From the NCBI GenBank assembly GCA_014529385.2, contig CM043963.1:65063469-65127468 (forward strand): 64,000 bases of DNA, given 5' to 3'. This DNA is from Adiantum capillus-veneris (lineage: Eukaryota; Streptophyta; Polypodiopsida; Polypodiales; Pteridaceae). The notes under the pieces were generated by a model. The model ran no database searches and had not been told where the DNA came from. It was given only the letters and a program-made list of their open reading frames with translations. Made by a program: the position numbers and the translations under genes. Each line of letters opens with the position of its first letter. Position 1 is the first letter of the stretch. Positions 1 through 10,854 of this stretch are shown piece by piece.

Positions 1-342
1 CACCACAAATAAATACTTCAAAACAGTTCACAGTTCACAATTGATTCGACACTGGCCCCATGGAATTTTGTGCCTAGAGATATTGGCCCCAAAGACTGGC
101 GCCTCTTTCGATATTTCTTTTTGTATTAATCTGTAACTTGGACTCACTCTCAGACTCTGTGTCCAGATGCTCTAAGAAGTGAGAGCCCAGAGACTAATTT
201 AAGGGGTTTACAAAGGGATGCTAAAAGCAGAGCCCAAAAGCTTCAAAAGCTGTCCCAAAAACTTCAAGTTAAAAAGCTTTGAAAAATAGAGCAAAAGTGG
301 CTTCCCTCTCTCTCTGGACCCCTTGCGTAAAATAAAGCAAAA

Positions 343-393
<51 letters not shown>

Positions 394-542
394 TGCGTAG
401 CCAAAAAGCTGTAAAAGCTGCCGCAAAAGGCGGAATTCCATTTCATAAAGTCATATAGTAGAATACTGCCAGCTCTTAGTATCCTGAAGCTCAAAGAGAC
501 ATGAGTGACTCTAGTATTAAAAAATCGAGGCATTTGTTGACA
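1..542 (-). repeat. 3' LTR of the gypsy element, partial at window edge
   Basis: Positions 1-430 align closely with 5835-6262 of the 5' LTR, including a shared CT array and the flanking AAAAGCTGTAAAAGCTGCCG. Position 1 corresponds to 5835, so about 41 bp lie outside. Positions 431-542 do not align with the matching part of the other LTR, although both outer ends begin with a similar TGTC(A)ACAAATG-type terminus on the minus strand. The outer boundary at 542 is inferred from that terminus. Confidence 0.8.
345..388. repeat. (CT)n microsatellite within the 3' LTR
   Basis: About 44 bp of uninterrupted CT. The same position of the 5' LTR also carries a CT array (6176-6218), so the microsatellite moves with the element. 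Confidence 0.97.
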
Positions 543-556
543 AAGGAGCGGAGTAA

Positions 557-566
557 CTCCCCTCTT
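557..566 (-). other. Candidate polypurine tract
   Basis: On the minus strand this reads AAGAGGGGAG, lying between the integrase/chromodomain stop and the 3' LTR, as expected for plus-strand priming. It sits about 14 nt from the inferred LTR boundary rather than adjacent, so either the tract or the boundary is slightly misplaced. Confidence 0.5.
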
Positions 567-627
567 GTGCAAACCCACTGCACCAGATCTCCGGCCAAGC
601 TGAATTCGGGGTTCCATTTGGAGTAGA

Positions 628-1752
628 CTATGCTGAACCGAAAGCTTCAAGGTAAAGTTTTACAATCTGAGGAGTATCTGCTAGGTCCTCCTCCTCCATC
701 CACTTCGCATCCAATGCATGATAGTTCTTGAATTTAACCAAGAACCGCCTTCTGACTTTACCCTTATTCTTTTTGTCCTTATGTGCCAAAATCTGTTCAG
801 GATCAAGGATCTCCTTGTTTTCTTCTACTTCGGGTTGCTCATTGGGCTCCCCATCTTCGGGCACAACACCTTCAAAAGGTTTCAAGAGACTCACATGAAA
901 TGCATTGTGAATCCTCCAAGTGTCAAGCAATTTCAGTCGGAAGGAGACATCGTTGATCTTTTCGGAGATCTGGAAAGGTCCGTAGTATCGCATACTAAGC
1001 TTTGGAAAAAGCCTCTCGTTTCCCTTCTTCTTTCTCAGGCGTGCCGTCTTAAAACGTAAGAGCACCCAATCATCCTCCTTCAATTTCGAATCGCGACGAT
1101 GGCGATCTGCTGCCTTTTTCTGTCTTTCCTGAGATTTTTGCAAAGCCTCGCAGACCTTGGCAAAAGCTATGTCCAAGTCGTGCATGTACTCATCGGCTTC
1201 AAAAATCTTATCTTTCGTGCTTAAGAAGGGTGGAACCTTCGCAGCACCTTCAATAATCTCAAATAGCGCCTTCCCCGTCGAAGAGTGTATCGGGTTGTTG
1301 TAGGCAAATTTCACCAAAGGTAGATACTTTTCCCATTGAGTCTTCATATAAGACTTCAATAAATCTAAAACCATTGAATTGGCAATCTCAGATTGCCCGT
1401 CAGTCTGCGGGTGGAAATATGATGAGAACTGCAACCGCGTGCCAATGTTCTCCCAAATTGCCTTCCAAAACAAACTCATGAATCTGGGGTCCGTGTCGGA
1501 GACAATCGTCTCGGGCATGCCATGTAATCTAAAGATCTGGGCCACAAACAGTCTCGCTAAGTGATCCATCTTGACTGTTTTCTTCATTGGAATGAAATGA
1601 GCTTGCTTGCTAAATCTGTCAATAACAGTCCAGATACCATCGTGACCATTCTGTGTTCTCGGGAGATCAAAAATGAAATCCATTGCAACTCTTTCCCAGG
1701 GGCGGGTGGGTATGGGCAAAGGCTGTAACAATCCCTGTGCTTTATGCCTGTC
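628..1752 (-). pseudogene. Gypsy integrase catalytic core plus chromodomain
   Basis: Integrase joins retroelement cDNA to chromosomal DNA. About 367 residues are open. The three acidic catalytic positions are visible: Asp in VIDRFSK, Asp in VSDTDPRF, Glu in TDGQSE, with the usual FHPQTDGQSE context. The C-terminal part contains GPFQI and VSLLKPF-like segments typical of the gypsy integrase tail, then a chromodomain-like end around FLVKFKNYHALDAKWMEEED. The upstream zinc-binding part is in another frame because of a 20-bp duplication at 1753-1792. This is the best preserved domain of the element. Confidence 0.92.
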
Positions 1753-1792
1753 AAACTTAACCTTCTGGCATAAAACTTAACCTTCTGGCATA
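1753..1792. repeat. 20-bp perfect tandem duplication inside integrase
   Basis: Two identical 20-bp units lie end to end (1753-1772 and 1773-1792). As 20 is not a multiple of three, the duplication shifts the frame between the zinc-binding and catalytic parts of the integrase. Confidence 0.9.
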
Positions 1793-2060
1793 CCAAGCAG
1801 CCGCGCACAAACTCGTCCACATCCTTCTTGAGTCTCGGCCAAAAGAAGTGTCTCTCTACCCCTTTCAAGGTGGTAGCAATGCTGCGGTGACATGTAAAAG
1901 GCGGACAGTGGCATTTGGTCATAACCTTTTCCCTCAACGGCTGTGTAACGCACAACATGGTCTTCTTCATCAAGTAGCCATCCCGAATGGAATATCCTGC
2001 TACTGTCTCCCCATCCCGTATCCGTGTAAAGATATCTGCAAATCTGTATCTGTGGCATAC
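1793..2060 (-). pseudogene. Integrase N-terminal zinc-binding (HHCC) domain
   Basis: Residues H, H, C and C are visible in KCHCPPFTCHR and, about 30 residues on, in RGCLVCQ, with HFFWPRLKKDVDEFV between them, the usual gypsy HHCC arrangement. It is out of frame with RNase H upstream and with the catalytic core downstream. Confidence 0.85.
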
Positions 2061-2797
2061 TGATCGACCATATCCTCGAAACTCCTTTGATGTATCGTCA
2101 GAACCAACGGCTTCTGAGACAAAGCATTTGCCACCAAATTCTTCAGTCCCTGCACATGGGCAATCTGGAAGTGAAACTGTGACAAGATGTTCGCCCACTG
2201 CATCTGCTTTTCCGATAGCTGCTTCTGTGACAAGAAGTAGCGTAAACTCTGATGGTCTGTAAAGACAGTAAAATCCGCTCTGAGTAGGTAGTGCCGCCAC
2301 TGAGTAAGAGCATGAATAACCGCCAAAAGCTCTTTCTCATAAATCTGTGCTGTCAATTCCGGCCTTGAGAACAATCGGCTCTCGTAGGCAATGACATGGC
2401 CTTCTTGCATTAAGACCACACCTAGACTACGACCACAAGCATCACAATATACTTCAAATGACTTCTGCAAGTCCGGCAAAGTCAAAACTAGTCCCGTAGT
2501 TAATTTCTCTTTCAAAGTCTGAAAGGCAGTCACCTCTGTGGGTCCCCATGAGAAAGGGACTCCTTTCTGTGTCAAGATATGCAAAGGGGAAGCAACCTCT
2601 GTAAACTTTCTAATGAACCGCCTGTAGTACGAACACAATCCCAAGAAGCTTCTAACTTCGTTGACATTCTTCAAATCGGGCCAATCACGGATAGTCTCTA
2701 TCTTGGCCGGATCCATCTGCACTCCTGCTGCTGACACAATGTGTCCTAAAAAGTGTATCTCTGGTAGGAAAACTTCACTCTTCTTCACATTAATCAC
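2061..2797 (-). pseudogene. RT connection and RNase H domain
   Basis: RNase H removes genomic RNA during reverse transcription. The RT thumb is recognisable from VRSFLGLCSYYRRFI. In RNase H the positions expected to be acidic are Asp in VYCDAC, Glu in YEKELLAV and Asp in FTDHQSL. The fourth, normally Asp in a DALS-type motif, reads Asn here (VANALSQ, codon 2126-2128), which should abolish activity. The frame is separated from the RT palm by the 134-bp duplication and from integrase by an indel near 2060-2090. Confidence 0.9.
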
Positions 2798-2984
2798 TAA
2801 CTTGTGATCTCGTAATGCCTGAAAGACTTGAAGCAGATGTACTCTATGTTCTGCACTCCTGCTGCTGACACAATGTGTCCTAAAAAGTGTATCTCTGGTA
2901 GGAAAACTTTACTCTTCTTCACATTAATCACTAACTTGTGATCTCGTAATGCCTGAAAGACTTGAAGCAGATGTACTCTATGTT
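2717..2984. repeat. 134-bp tandem duplication in RT
   Basis: Copy 1 is 2717-2850 and copy 2 is 2851-2984, with one mismatch seen by eye. CTGC occurs at both junctions (2717, 2851, 2985), suggesting microhomology. As 134 is not a multiple of three the RT frame is shifted, and the segment with VFLPEIHFLGHIVSAAGVQ is encoded twice. Confidence 0.95.
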
Positions 2985-3627
2985 CTGCCTCATCCTTGGA
3001 GAAAACAATGATGTCGTCAAAGAAAGTGCCAACAAATAGTCTATACTCTCGAAAAATCCTGTCCATCATCTGGTTAAATGTCGCAGGAGCATTGGTTAAG
3101 CCAAAAGGCATCACCAAAAACTCAAATAACCCAAAAGTCGTTCGAAAGTCTGTCTTGTAGACATCTCCCGACGTGTTTTGGATCTTATGATATCCACTTT
3201 TCAAGTCGATCCTGCTAAAGCACGAGAGTCCCTGAAGTCGGTCAAGTATATCATCGATTCTAGGAATCGAAAAACTGTTCTTGATGGTGATTTTGTTGAG
3301 AGCTCTATAATCGATGCACATTCTCCAAGATCCGTCTTTCTTCAAAACCAACAACATAGGAGAGCAGTACGGTGAAGTACTAGGCTGGACAAGACCCTTT
3401 TCCAAGAGGTCTTTCACTTGGTTTATAATCTCTTCGTTCTGAGCTCGGCTCACATGGTAAGGTGGCCGGTTTGGTGGTGTTCTTCCAGGTATCAGATCAA
3501 TGGTATGATCTTCAGGAAGAGTGGGTTGGTAACTCGCCTGGCAGGCCTTCTGAGCAATCGGCATGAGAGTGGAGAAAATCTTGGCGTTCTTTATCAAGTT
3601 CATACATATTTGTCCTATCCTCATCAC
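2851..3627 (-). pseudogene. Gypsy reverse transcriptase palm and fingers
   Basis: RT copies the element RNA into DNA. Clear RT blocks follow in order: VLKKDGSWRMCIDYRALN, RIDLKSGYHKI, LVMPFGLTNAPATFNQMMD, and the catalytic box as FFDDIIVFS, so both catalytic Asp are present. The frame runs into foreign residues where the 134-bp duplication begins. Homology upstream continues to an IDLIPG(R/A)-type segment, so the RT N-terminus lies at about 3500. Confidence 0.93.
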
Positions 3628-3800
3628 TCAACTCTTTCAAAAGGATCGAGTAAACAAACAGACTGGATTTCATTAATTTGGAAAGGGCCGAAGCCGATAC
3701 AATAGGGACAGACTCGCCCTTCAGTTTTATATCGAGTACAATGGTTATGCCCTTCTCTGTGGTCAATGTTGCTTTCCTCGCCCGATAGTCGACTACGGCG

Positions 3801-4060
3801 TTATTTTTGTGGTACCAGGGTTCCCAAGAGGACATCACAACCTTCCAAAGGCATTATGTAAAAGTCCTCATGCCCCAAATACCCCTGACAATGCAACCGA
3901 AGTTTGCCAATGACAGGTGTAATGGCTATGTCCTTGCCGGGTGCCACTAGAACTGCCTCTGCAAGTGGTCCAATGAAATCGGGAGTGATCTCGAGCCGCG
4001 CCGCCAATTCCGGTGAAATGAAGTTGGCCTTGGCTCATCCATCAAAGAAGATTAGGGCTT
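3801..4060 (-). pseudogene. Retroviral-type aspartic protease, active site broken
   Basis: A gypsy protease should show a hydrophobic-FDSGA(S/T) active site followed by an ISPxLA-type segment. Here the site reads IFFDG and then a stop codon, followed by the familiar N-F-I-S and LAARLEI context, and then a YIMPLEGCDVLLGT segment typical of the protease end. The active-site triad is therefore missing its middle residue and is interrupted. Confidence 0.8.
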
Positions 4061-4070
4061 CTTGGTCTTT

Positions 4071-5730
4071 CACTTTGCCCCAAGCTCGGCAAAGTTCTGT
4101 ACTCTCGTCCATCGTGCTGGGATCGGAACCCAAGCAATCTGGAACCAGTCGTGTTTTCATCTTGCCTTTTCTTCCACGGTCCTCAGCTGCTCTCGAAGTC
4201 TCAAGCCTTTCATCGTCCTTGTCGTTCTGTTCTTTCTGTGCTTTTTTAGGGCACTTCGCAGAGATACGCCCAGTTTCCCCGCATCCAAAGCACTTCCCCT
4301 CTATAAAGCGAGCTCTCCTGAGGAGTAAGTTTGGGTCGTGCATCCTTCTCTTTCTTTTCCGGATTGCTCTTTCTCTTTCTACTTTCATTTGTCGAAGTTT
4401 GTTCGGCTCTTTGTGTCATGATCTCATCGGTGGGGTAGGTCAAACTGCGTGAGTGAATGGCAAAACCCCATTTCGTATGACTCATCAACTCTTGAATGGA
4501 AGCTTTTGTTCCAAGCAGTGATCTCGGATCTTTGTAGGAAGACCCAAGGTAAACCGCTCAATCTGTTCCTTGAACGGAATCTTCTTAAATGAAGAGGCGG
4601 GTAGAAAAGAGCTCTAGAATCTCTTGCAATAAGCGTCCATTGTATCCTTCTTGGTCATCCGAAGATGGTTCCAAGCAGTTCGTATGTCGTGTTCATAATC
4701 TGGAGTCAGCCAAGAAGAAATAAAAAGCCTCTCGAAGTTCAGCCATTTAACTGGTGTTGTCTTGTTTAATAGAAGCGTGGACCACCAAGTTCGAGCATTC
4801 CCCTTAAAAGTAAGAGGCAGCTCTCCGAATCTTAGAGTGCTCTGAGTAACGCCCGCCCGCGAAAGTGATGTCAAACTGCTGTACAAAAGACAAAGCCTTC
4901 GAAGCATCTCTATAACCAGAAAACGTGTCAAATTTAATTGACTGTCCACCTTCCTTAAACTCTCGGACTTTCTTGCTTTTGTCTTCCAAAAAGTCATACT
5001 GGTTAGCTTTATAAAAATTCTTCTTCTTTGCGTAAAAGTTGTTGTCATCAGAGTCCGAATTGTCTGTAGACGAGTCCTCTGTAGAACTGTCAATCACGGG
5101 GCGAGATTTACACTTCTTTACCTTTTTCTTGCCCTTTCCGAAGCTTTGCTTTTTGCTTCGCTTTTTCCCTTTTCTGTCTTCTTCGCTCGAGTCAGATGAG
5201 CTAGAAGAACTCTCGAAGGAAGAAGAAGAAGAAGAAGAACTGGGTACTCCTACAAATCGAACATGCTTCTTCTTCTGCTTTCTTGCCGATTCAAAAGTAG
5301 ACTGACGACCTAAATAACTCGGGAAGTCAATTCCTTTCTTCTGCTTTTTGCCATGCTTTTTTGCTTTATTTTGCACGTCAAAAAGCTGAGCAATTCGTGC
5401 ATCAACCACCTCTTCTAATTCTTGCTCTGTATACATCCTCGGAGTAGGAGGTTTCTTGAGAGCCGGTTTGAGGGGTGGCTCTGTGGTCTGCCGCCACTGT
5501 GTGTGCACTTCATCGAAAGAGATCTGGCTCATATATTTTGCAAATATTGGGTCCTTTGCCAAATTAAGCATCATCTTTGTTGCATCGCCGATCAATCGTC
5601 GACGCTCCATCTCTTCGATCTCCACGTGTGTAGGCCGAGGCGGGCCGTACTCCTTGCGTGAATCTTTGTTGTGATCCCTTCCCGCATCTCCGGATGCAGA
5701 GGGAGTCGACTGATCTTTGCCTGAAGCCAT
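4071..5730 (-). pseudogene. Gag with degenerate zinc knuckle
   Basis: Gag forms the particle that packages element RNA. The start MASGKDQSTP at 5728-5730 lies about 50 nt after the primer binding site, which is why I prefer it to the longer frame running into the LTR. An acidic and serine-rich stretch follows, then the capsid segment (GELPLTFKGNARTWW), but in a different frame from about 5090 leftwards. The nucleocapsid knuckle (CFGCGETGRISAKC, near 4260) has Arg where His is normal. At least two further frame changes lie between 4390 and 4800. Confidence 0.88.
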
Positions 5731-5780
5731 AGGTGCCGCGTAAAAAGGATCGGATTTCCCGTAGGAGAGAAATTGGTTGC

Positions 5781-5792
5781 GCTTTGATACCA
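5781..5792 (-). other. Primer binding site (initiator tRNA-Met type)
   Basis: On the minus strand this reads TGGTATCAAAGC, one base off the canonical plant TGGTATCAGAGC that pairs with the 3' end of initiator tRNA-Met. It begins one nucleotide after the LTR end, the expected position, and fixes the inner LTR boundary at 5794. Confidence 0.9.
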
Positions 5793-5793
5793 C

Positions 5794-6171
5794 TGTAACA
5801 GATTGGGACACTCTAAGTCGAGAATCTACCGCAACACCACAAATAAATACTTCGAAACAGTTCACAGTTCACAATTGATTCGGCGGAGTTCCGTGCCTAG
5901 AGATATTGGCCCCAAAGACTGGCGCCCCTTTCGGTATTTCTTTTTGTATTAATCTGCAACTCAAAGTACAAGTAAGTCGCCGGGACTCACTCTCAGACTC
6001 TGCGTCCAGATGCTCTGAGAAGTGAGAGCTGAGAGACTAAGGGTTTACAAAGGGATGCTAGCCCAAAAGCTTCAAAATCTGTCCCAAAAGCTTCAAGTTA
6101 AAAAGCTTTGAAAAATAGAGCAAAAGTGGCTTCCCTCTCTCTCTCTGATCCCCTTGCGTAAAATAGCAAAA

Positions 6172-6220
<49 letters not shown>

Positions 6221-6434
6221 CCCAATTGTGTAGCCAAAAAGCTGTAAAAGCTGCCGCAAAAGTGCCACGTCATCAGCCTGGAAAATCCGCCGTAAATCGC
6301 GGGATTCTGTACGGCAGTGCCACGTCAGCAGGCTGCGCAGGATTCCGATGCCTATTTTCAGCAGACTGCATTCCCCGGCTTGTTCATGCCAGTGTGTGTA
6401 CACGTGGGCAGCCACGTCATCACATTTTGTGACA
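5794..6434 (-). repeat. 5' LTR of the gypsy element
   Basis: On the minus strand it begins TGTCACAAAATG and ends TGTTACA next to the primer binding site, giving the usual TG...CA limits and 641 bp. It contains a CT array at 6176-6218. The segment 6263-6434 has no counterpart in the 3' LTR. Confidence 0.85.
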
Positions 6435-6435
6435 C

Positions 6436-7960
6436 TTGACCACACTATGGAGAACATTTTTTATCTATGCCCCTTGGGAGAGGTTATTCTCTTCATCTCT
6501 AGGGGGTCCCATTTAGAGATGGTATGGTGGATATATGCTTTGAATGAGAGTAACTCGTAGAGGGTGCTTATCAGCAGATAGTATTGCTAGCACCATTGGT
6601 GTGAAGGAAGGCTGCCCTCTATCACCGACTCCCTCTAAGATTGTACATTGATGAGGTTGCTGACAACTTACAGAGTAGAGGAGTTGGGCTAAGATTCGTG
6701 GTATGCGAGTTCATGTCACGGAATACGCTGAAGATATTGACTTTATCTCTGCGTAATAGGCAGGACTACAACAACACTCATATCCATTGCAGCTTTTTTG
6801 TGCAGACAAAGGCGTCGTAGTGAAACCAAGGTCACGGTCTTTCACAATCGCATATATGAAGATGATCAGTTGTCACCTTTGAGGGCAGACAGGTACAGGT
6901 TTTTGATTCATATTGTATATCTGGGGATCACTTATACCCAGCAGGGCAAGAGGTTCTCTATGTTACTGGCTTTTAGAACTACGTGAAATGTACGGGTGCA
7001 GCACACACTTATGTTAAAGGGGCAGTATCATCGGACACATTTTCAGGAGCCATGCATGATGTGCTGGCTATTCGACACTTGGGTGACAATTGCACTGATG
7101 TATGCCACCCCACTTTGAACACCGAGCCTATCCATCCTCTCATGGAACAGACTACAGAAACCCAAGGTTTTGTTGCTGTCAACTAGGATTCGCAGCAAAC
7201 CATCCATGCCACATGAGGTCTTGACTCTTGAAAGCTGAGTTTGAAGTACCACCCATGGTCGTTCTCCCAGACTGTATCTTTTCTTCATGGGGCCATGGAG
7301 GTGGGACCAGCCAGACTTAAGGGGTTTGGTTATGAGGCCTCTAGATAGCTGGAAGAGTAGGGGAAACTAGAGCATATGGTCTACTTCGGTGGCAAGATAG
7401 GTGAAAGAGTATGGCTACACCATGCACAGATTACCGCCTGCCTTATATGATTGAGTGCCTCACATATCTCCCTTTCTCGCAGCAGGAGGAACAGGGTAGT
7501 GAGATAGGAGCTCAGACAGAGATAATAGAGAGAGGACTTGTGTGGAGTTGCACTTTGCCCATCAAGATGGCCTCTTGCAGAGAGCAATTCTTGATTCTGA
7601 CGAATGATAGCTTTATTCAATACCCTTCATACATGAAATTAATTCTACCAGACAGCTTGAGGGTACTGGTCTGTAAGCTAAGAATCTTATTATCTCAACA
7701 CTTGATGTCTAGGCAAGTAGAGTGGCGAGCATTGCACAAGAGGCCAGGCTGTGCAGGCTCTGCAGAGAGGGGGTAGAGTTGGAGGCACATTTTATGTGTG
7801 TTTTTGTTTGCAATAGTGACATTTGAGCTCACTATCCCTCTTTGTGTGGTATATCAGATCATTTATGCTCTTGGTGTAAGCTATCATGAACAATGCTTGT
7901 CGTTTCTTTAATGATTGACAAATGGCTTCTTTTATAGCTCTTTATAAACGAATGTGTGAA
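6436..7960 (+). pseudogene. Non-LTR (LINE) reverse transcriptase, 3' part, heavily decayed
   Basis: Starting directly beside the gypsy LTR, broken plus-strand frames show LINE RT landmarks: a WIYALNES segment, GVKEGCPLSP followed by LYIDEVAD, then the catalytic box as EYAEDIDFIS, where YADD is expected. Further on, LPDSLRVLVCKLRI and LCRLCREGVELEAHFMC match the C-terminal zinc-knuckle region of such elements, and FFND with QMASFIALYKR marks the end. Many stops and indels are present. The 5' half is absent, consistent with the gypsy element having inserted into it. Confidence 0.75.
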
Positions 7961-8760
7961 AGCTTCAGGACAATATCAATTTGTGTTTTACTGCCCTTTG
8001 GTGGTCCCATTAGCAGGTTTCAGCATGAGCACAGGCACTTGTATCCTTTTTTGACAGCTTTGAGAGATGTTCATATAGACCATGTAAATGCGACGCTATC
8101 TGGCATTTCAAGCAGGTGGCACATCTTGCATAGTGCAATCGCCACTGAACCACCCCCCAAAATTATTGACTCAACTCGAAAGGTATGCCTGCTTGAATGC
8201 AATTATTGGCCTACACACACAAATCAGTATCATGTTAGTGTGTGATTAGCATGTGGACATCGCAGATTACTAAAGAAGTCATGTCTTAACATTCTCAAAC
8301 CACTCTTGTTTGTTTTCCAAATTTCTTAATACGGTAAGAGCCGAGTCCCCCTATGTTCTTAATATTTTAGTGAAATTAAGTGTTAGTGTTAGTCCCACGA
8401 TTAAGTGTTAGTGTTATTCCCACGATTTTAGTGAAATTAAGTGTTAGTGTTAGTCCCACGATTTTTGTGAGAACGAACCCTTTAACTAAAAGCAAAGGAG
8501 AACGTTGGCTCTTTCACTTTCCTTCAAATAGGGAAGGAAGCAACCTAGAATCTTGAAGAGCTTTTAGTTCCGAATTCTCATTGGTTGATCATGGTAGTAA
8601 CTCCTTAGTACAAACAAAATCATAAGGATTGGTACCACCGCTATTTTCTAGGGTCTCGTCCCTTACATATTGCTAATATCATAATATTATTGTGTGACCA
8701 CAATATTGCAACTTTTATCAAATATCACTAATGCCCCTAATGCATAGTGGGACTTGGCTC
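7961..8760. other. No gene recognised; 3' flank of LINE relic
   Basis: An open frame continues to 8245 but matches nothing I know and has no obvious motif. The only structure seen is the short tandem repeat at 8364-8462. Confidence 0.6.
8364..8462. repeat. Short degenerate tandem repeat
   Basis: The unit AAGTGTTAGTGTTAGTCCC is present three times (one copy with ATTCCC), twice with TTTTAGTGAAATT in front. Simple local duplication. Confidence 0.8.
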
Positions 8761-8959
8761 TAACTTGGTTTTCCAAATCGTTCTTTTGAGAAACATATGG
8801 GCTTGCTGCTAAATTTCAGTAAGTTTTGATTGGGATATTTATCCTGAATATCTTTGTTTTTCAAGTTTGACAATATGGGGCCCATGTAGCTGAACTACTA
8901 TTATCAGTTTCTAGAATGGTTGAAAATTATGACAAAAAGCACAACCAAGCATGGGTCTA

Positions 8960-8995
<36 letters not shown>

Positions 8996-9063
8996 GATTC
9001 ACCAATTTTAACTTTTTGGTCTCATAGATCATTTTGGTCTTTCGAAGACGTTAATATAACATT

Positions 9064-9114
<51 letters not shown>

Positions 9115-9147
9115 GATAGTTTCCTACGACGCTGAAACTCTCCTTCT

Positions 9148-9215
<68 letters not shown>

Positions 9216-9425
9216 CTTACCTACACTTTTTCCCGCTTTCCCACTTGTTATGGTAGTGATGTGCTTAGATGTGCAAACTATGGGCCATATTCTTGTCTTG
9301 CAAGAAAACTCTCTATGCATGTATGGAAGATGCCAGTAATGGGGGCGAAAACCAATCAAAACTAGTTGAAATTTAGAGGCAAGCCCATATGTTTCTCAAG
9401 AGAACGATTTGAAAAACTGAGTTAC
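8761..9425. mobile_element. Candidate non-autonomous element with about 73-bp inverted ends and a CT core
   Basis: Positions 8761-8833 and 9352-9425 are inverted copies of each other, sharing for example GAGAAACATATGGGCTTGC and its complement. Between them lie three CT arrays and no coding potential. Long inverted ends around a short non-coding core fit a foldback or MULE-type MITE, but I see no convincing target-site duplication. Confidence 0.6.
8962..9212. repeat. Three (CT)n microsatellites
   Basis: CT arrays occupy about 8962-8993, 9067-9112 and 9150-9212, all on the same strand within one 250-bp interval. Open frames across them only encode Ser-Leu or Arg-Glu dipeptide repeats and are not genes. 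Confidence 0.97.
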
Positions 9426-10774
9426 CACCTGAAATTCATTAAGAAATTTGCTTGGTTGCAAATTTCAAGAAAAAGACCAAGTAATCACATATAATTTACC
9501 AATAATTAATAAAGTTCGGGTGTGTTGACGATTTATGCAAGACTTTGCCAAATTAAATGCGACAAGGTCAGTATAGACACCAGTAGCTTTCAAGAGGGCA
9601 AGTATCTGAAAGTCTTAGTGAATTTTACACGGCTGGCAAATGATGCTTGATTGTGAGACCATTCAAACTTACCATAATCATAATCTTATCTATGAAAAAA
9701 CAGGTTTAGTGACACAAGTGAATCGTCTTTGTGATCGCAAGTTGTTCTACGACAATTTGGTGGTTATTCTCATACTCCGGTAACAAAAAAAATTACTCTC
9801 TTGGTTATTGAATATCATACACGTTCTAGTTCTAGCACATGAGGAAAGTTCACTCTCTCCTTATATATATTAGGATTAAGATATGATAGCAAATGCTTCT
9901 CATATTGACCAGTACAAGCTTTTATCAAAGCACTAGAGGAAAATCCCACATGTGAAAATAGGCCCCTCTGTTGATACATTTTGGGCTAGTTTTTTAGCAA
10001 ATTAGGTAGTGCAAAAGATTCTTGCCGGTTACGTCAATGAACTAGATAGTCATTTACAAACTTCACAAATATCAACAAGTAAATCCCACTTGCGACCTCT
10101 CTTTGGATATACATTTTGTTTTGGGTATTGTAAGATTCTTAGCAAATTGGGTAAACCAGAGAGGTTCTTGCCGGTAACAGCAATGCATAGCTTGTGACCG
10201 CCCATCTTCGCAAACACCAACACTCGCTTCCACCTCATTACCCAGGAGATGCATCGATTAGGAATGCACAGCAAATGGCAACACAAGAAGGAGCAGTAGA
10301 AAAATGCAGAGGGGGGCAAACATTAAGGGCATAGGGGGAGGCGGGAGGGGTGGCAACACCAATGGCAGTACCAATACAAGCACTGCTATCAAGCACACCA
10401 TGATCATCAACCCTGCATTCATCATGCTTTTCTCACTTCATGAATCATCTCACCCAAAACATACGAAAAATTGGTTGTGAATGCCAGATACAATGACTTG
10501 CTACCGATACAACTGTTTGTATAGGTAGCAAACGCTCGACACAAAAATTTTGCCGGCTGGTACCATGATGAGAGCGAGACCACTGTTGTGGGATTGATAT
10601 AAACCGTAGGGTGAGGCTGGGATTAGTAAACTAATTCTAATTACGTATGGGTTAGTCTAACCCACATTGAAAGGCAGATGGATGTAAGAGCTTGCATACC
10701 TAGCAGCAGATGGCAACAGCCCACGTTATGGAAACCCTTGAAATAGGTGCCGAGCCCCAAGTGGGATGGTTATC

Positions 10775-10776
<2 letters not shown>

Positions 10777-10848
<72 letters not shown>
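10777..10848. repeat. (TG)n(GA)n compound microsatellite
   Basis: About 30 bp of TG passes directly into about 42 bp of GA. A shorter TG/GA compound array of the same order occurs at about 10947-10980. Confidence 0.96.

Positions 10849-10854
<6 letters not shown>

Larger units (their letters stand above)
1..6434 (-). mobile_element. Ty3/gypsy chromovirus-type LTR retrotransposon, degenerate
   Basis: Read on the minus strand the order is LTR, primer binding site, Gag, zinc knuckle, protease, RT, RNase H, integrase, chromodomain, purine tract, LTR, which is the Ty3/gypsy order. The chromodomain-like tail after the integrase marks a chromovirus (family knowledge). The right LTR is complete at 641 bp; the left one is cut by the window edge about 41 bp before its expected end. 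Coding is broken by at least four frame changes, two tandem duplications (134 bp in RT, 20 bp in integrase) and lost catalytic residues, so this copy should be inactive. The target-site duplication cannot be checked because the left end is outside the window. Confidence 0.93.

Noticed and set aside
6435-6440. Target-site duplication of the gypsy element
   Set aside because: The matching left flank is outside the window, so it cannot be tested.
9051-9359. Long Arg-Glu or Ser-Leu repeat proteins across CT/GA arrays, here and at the other microsatellites
   Set aside because: They are direct translations of dinucleotide repeats with no motif outside them.
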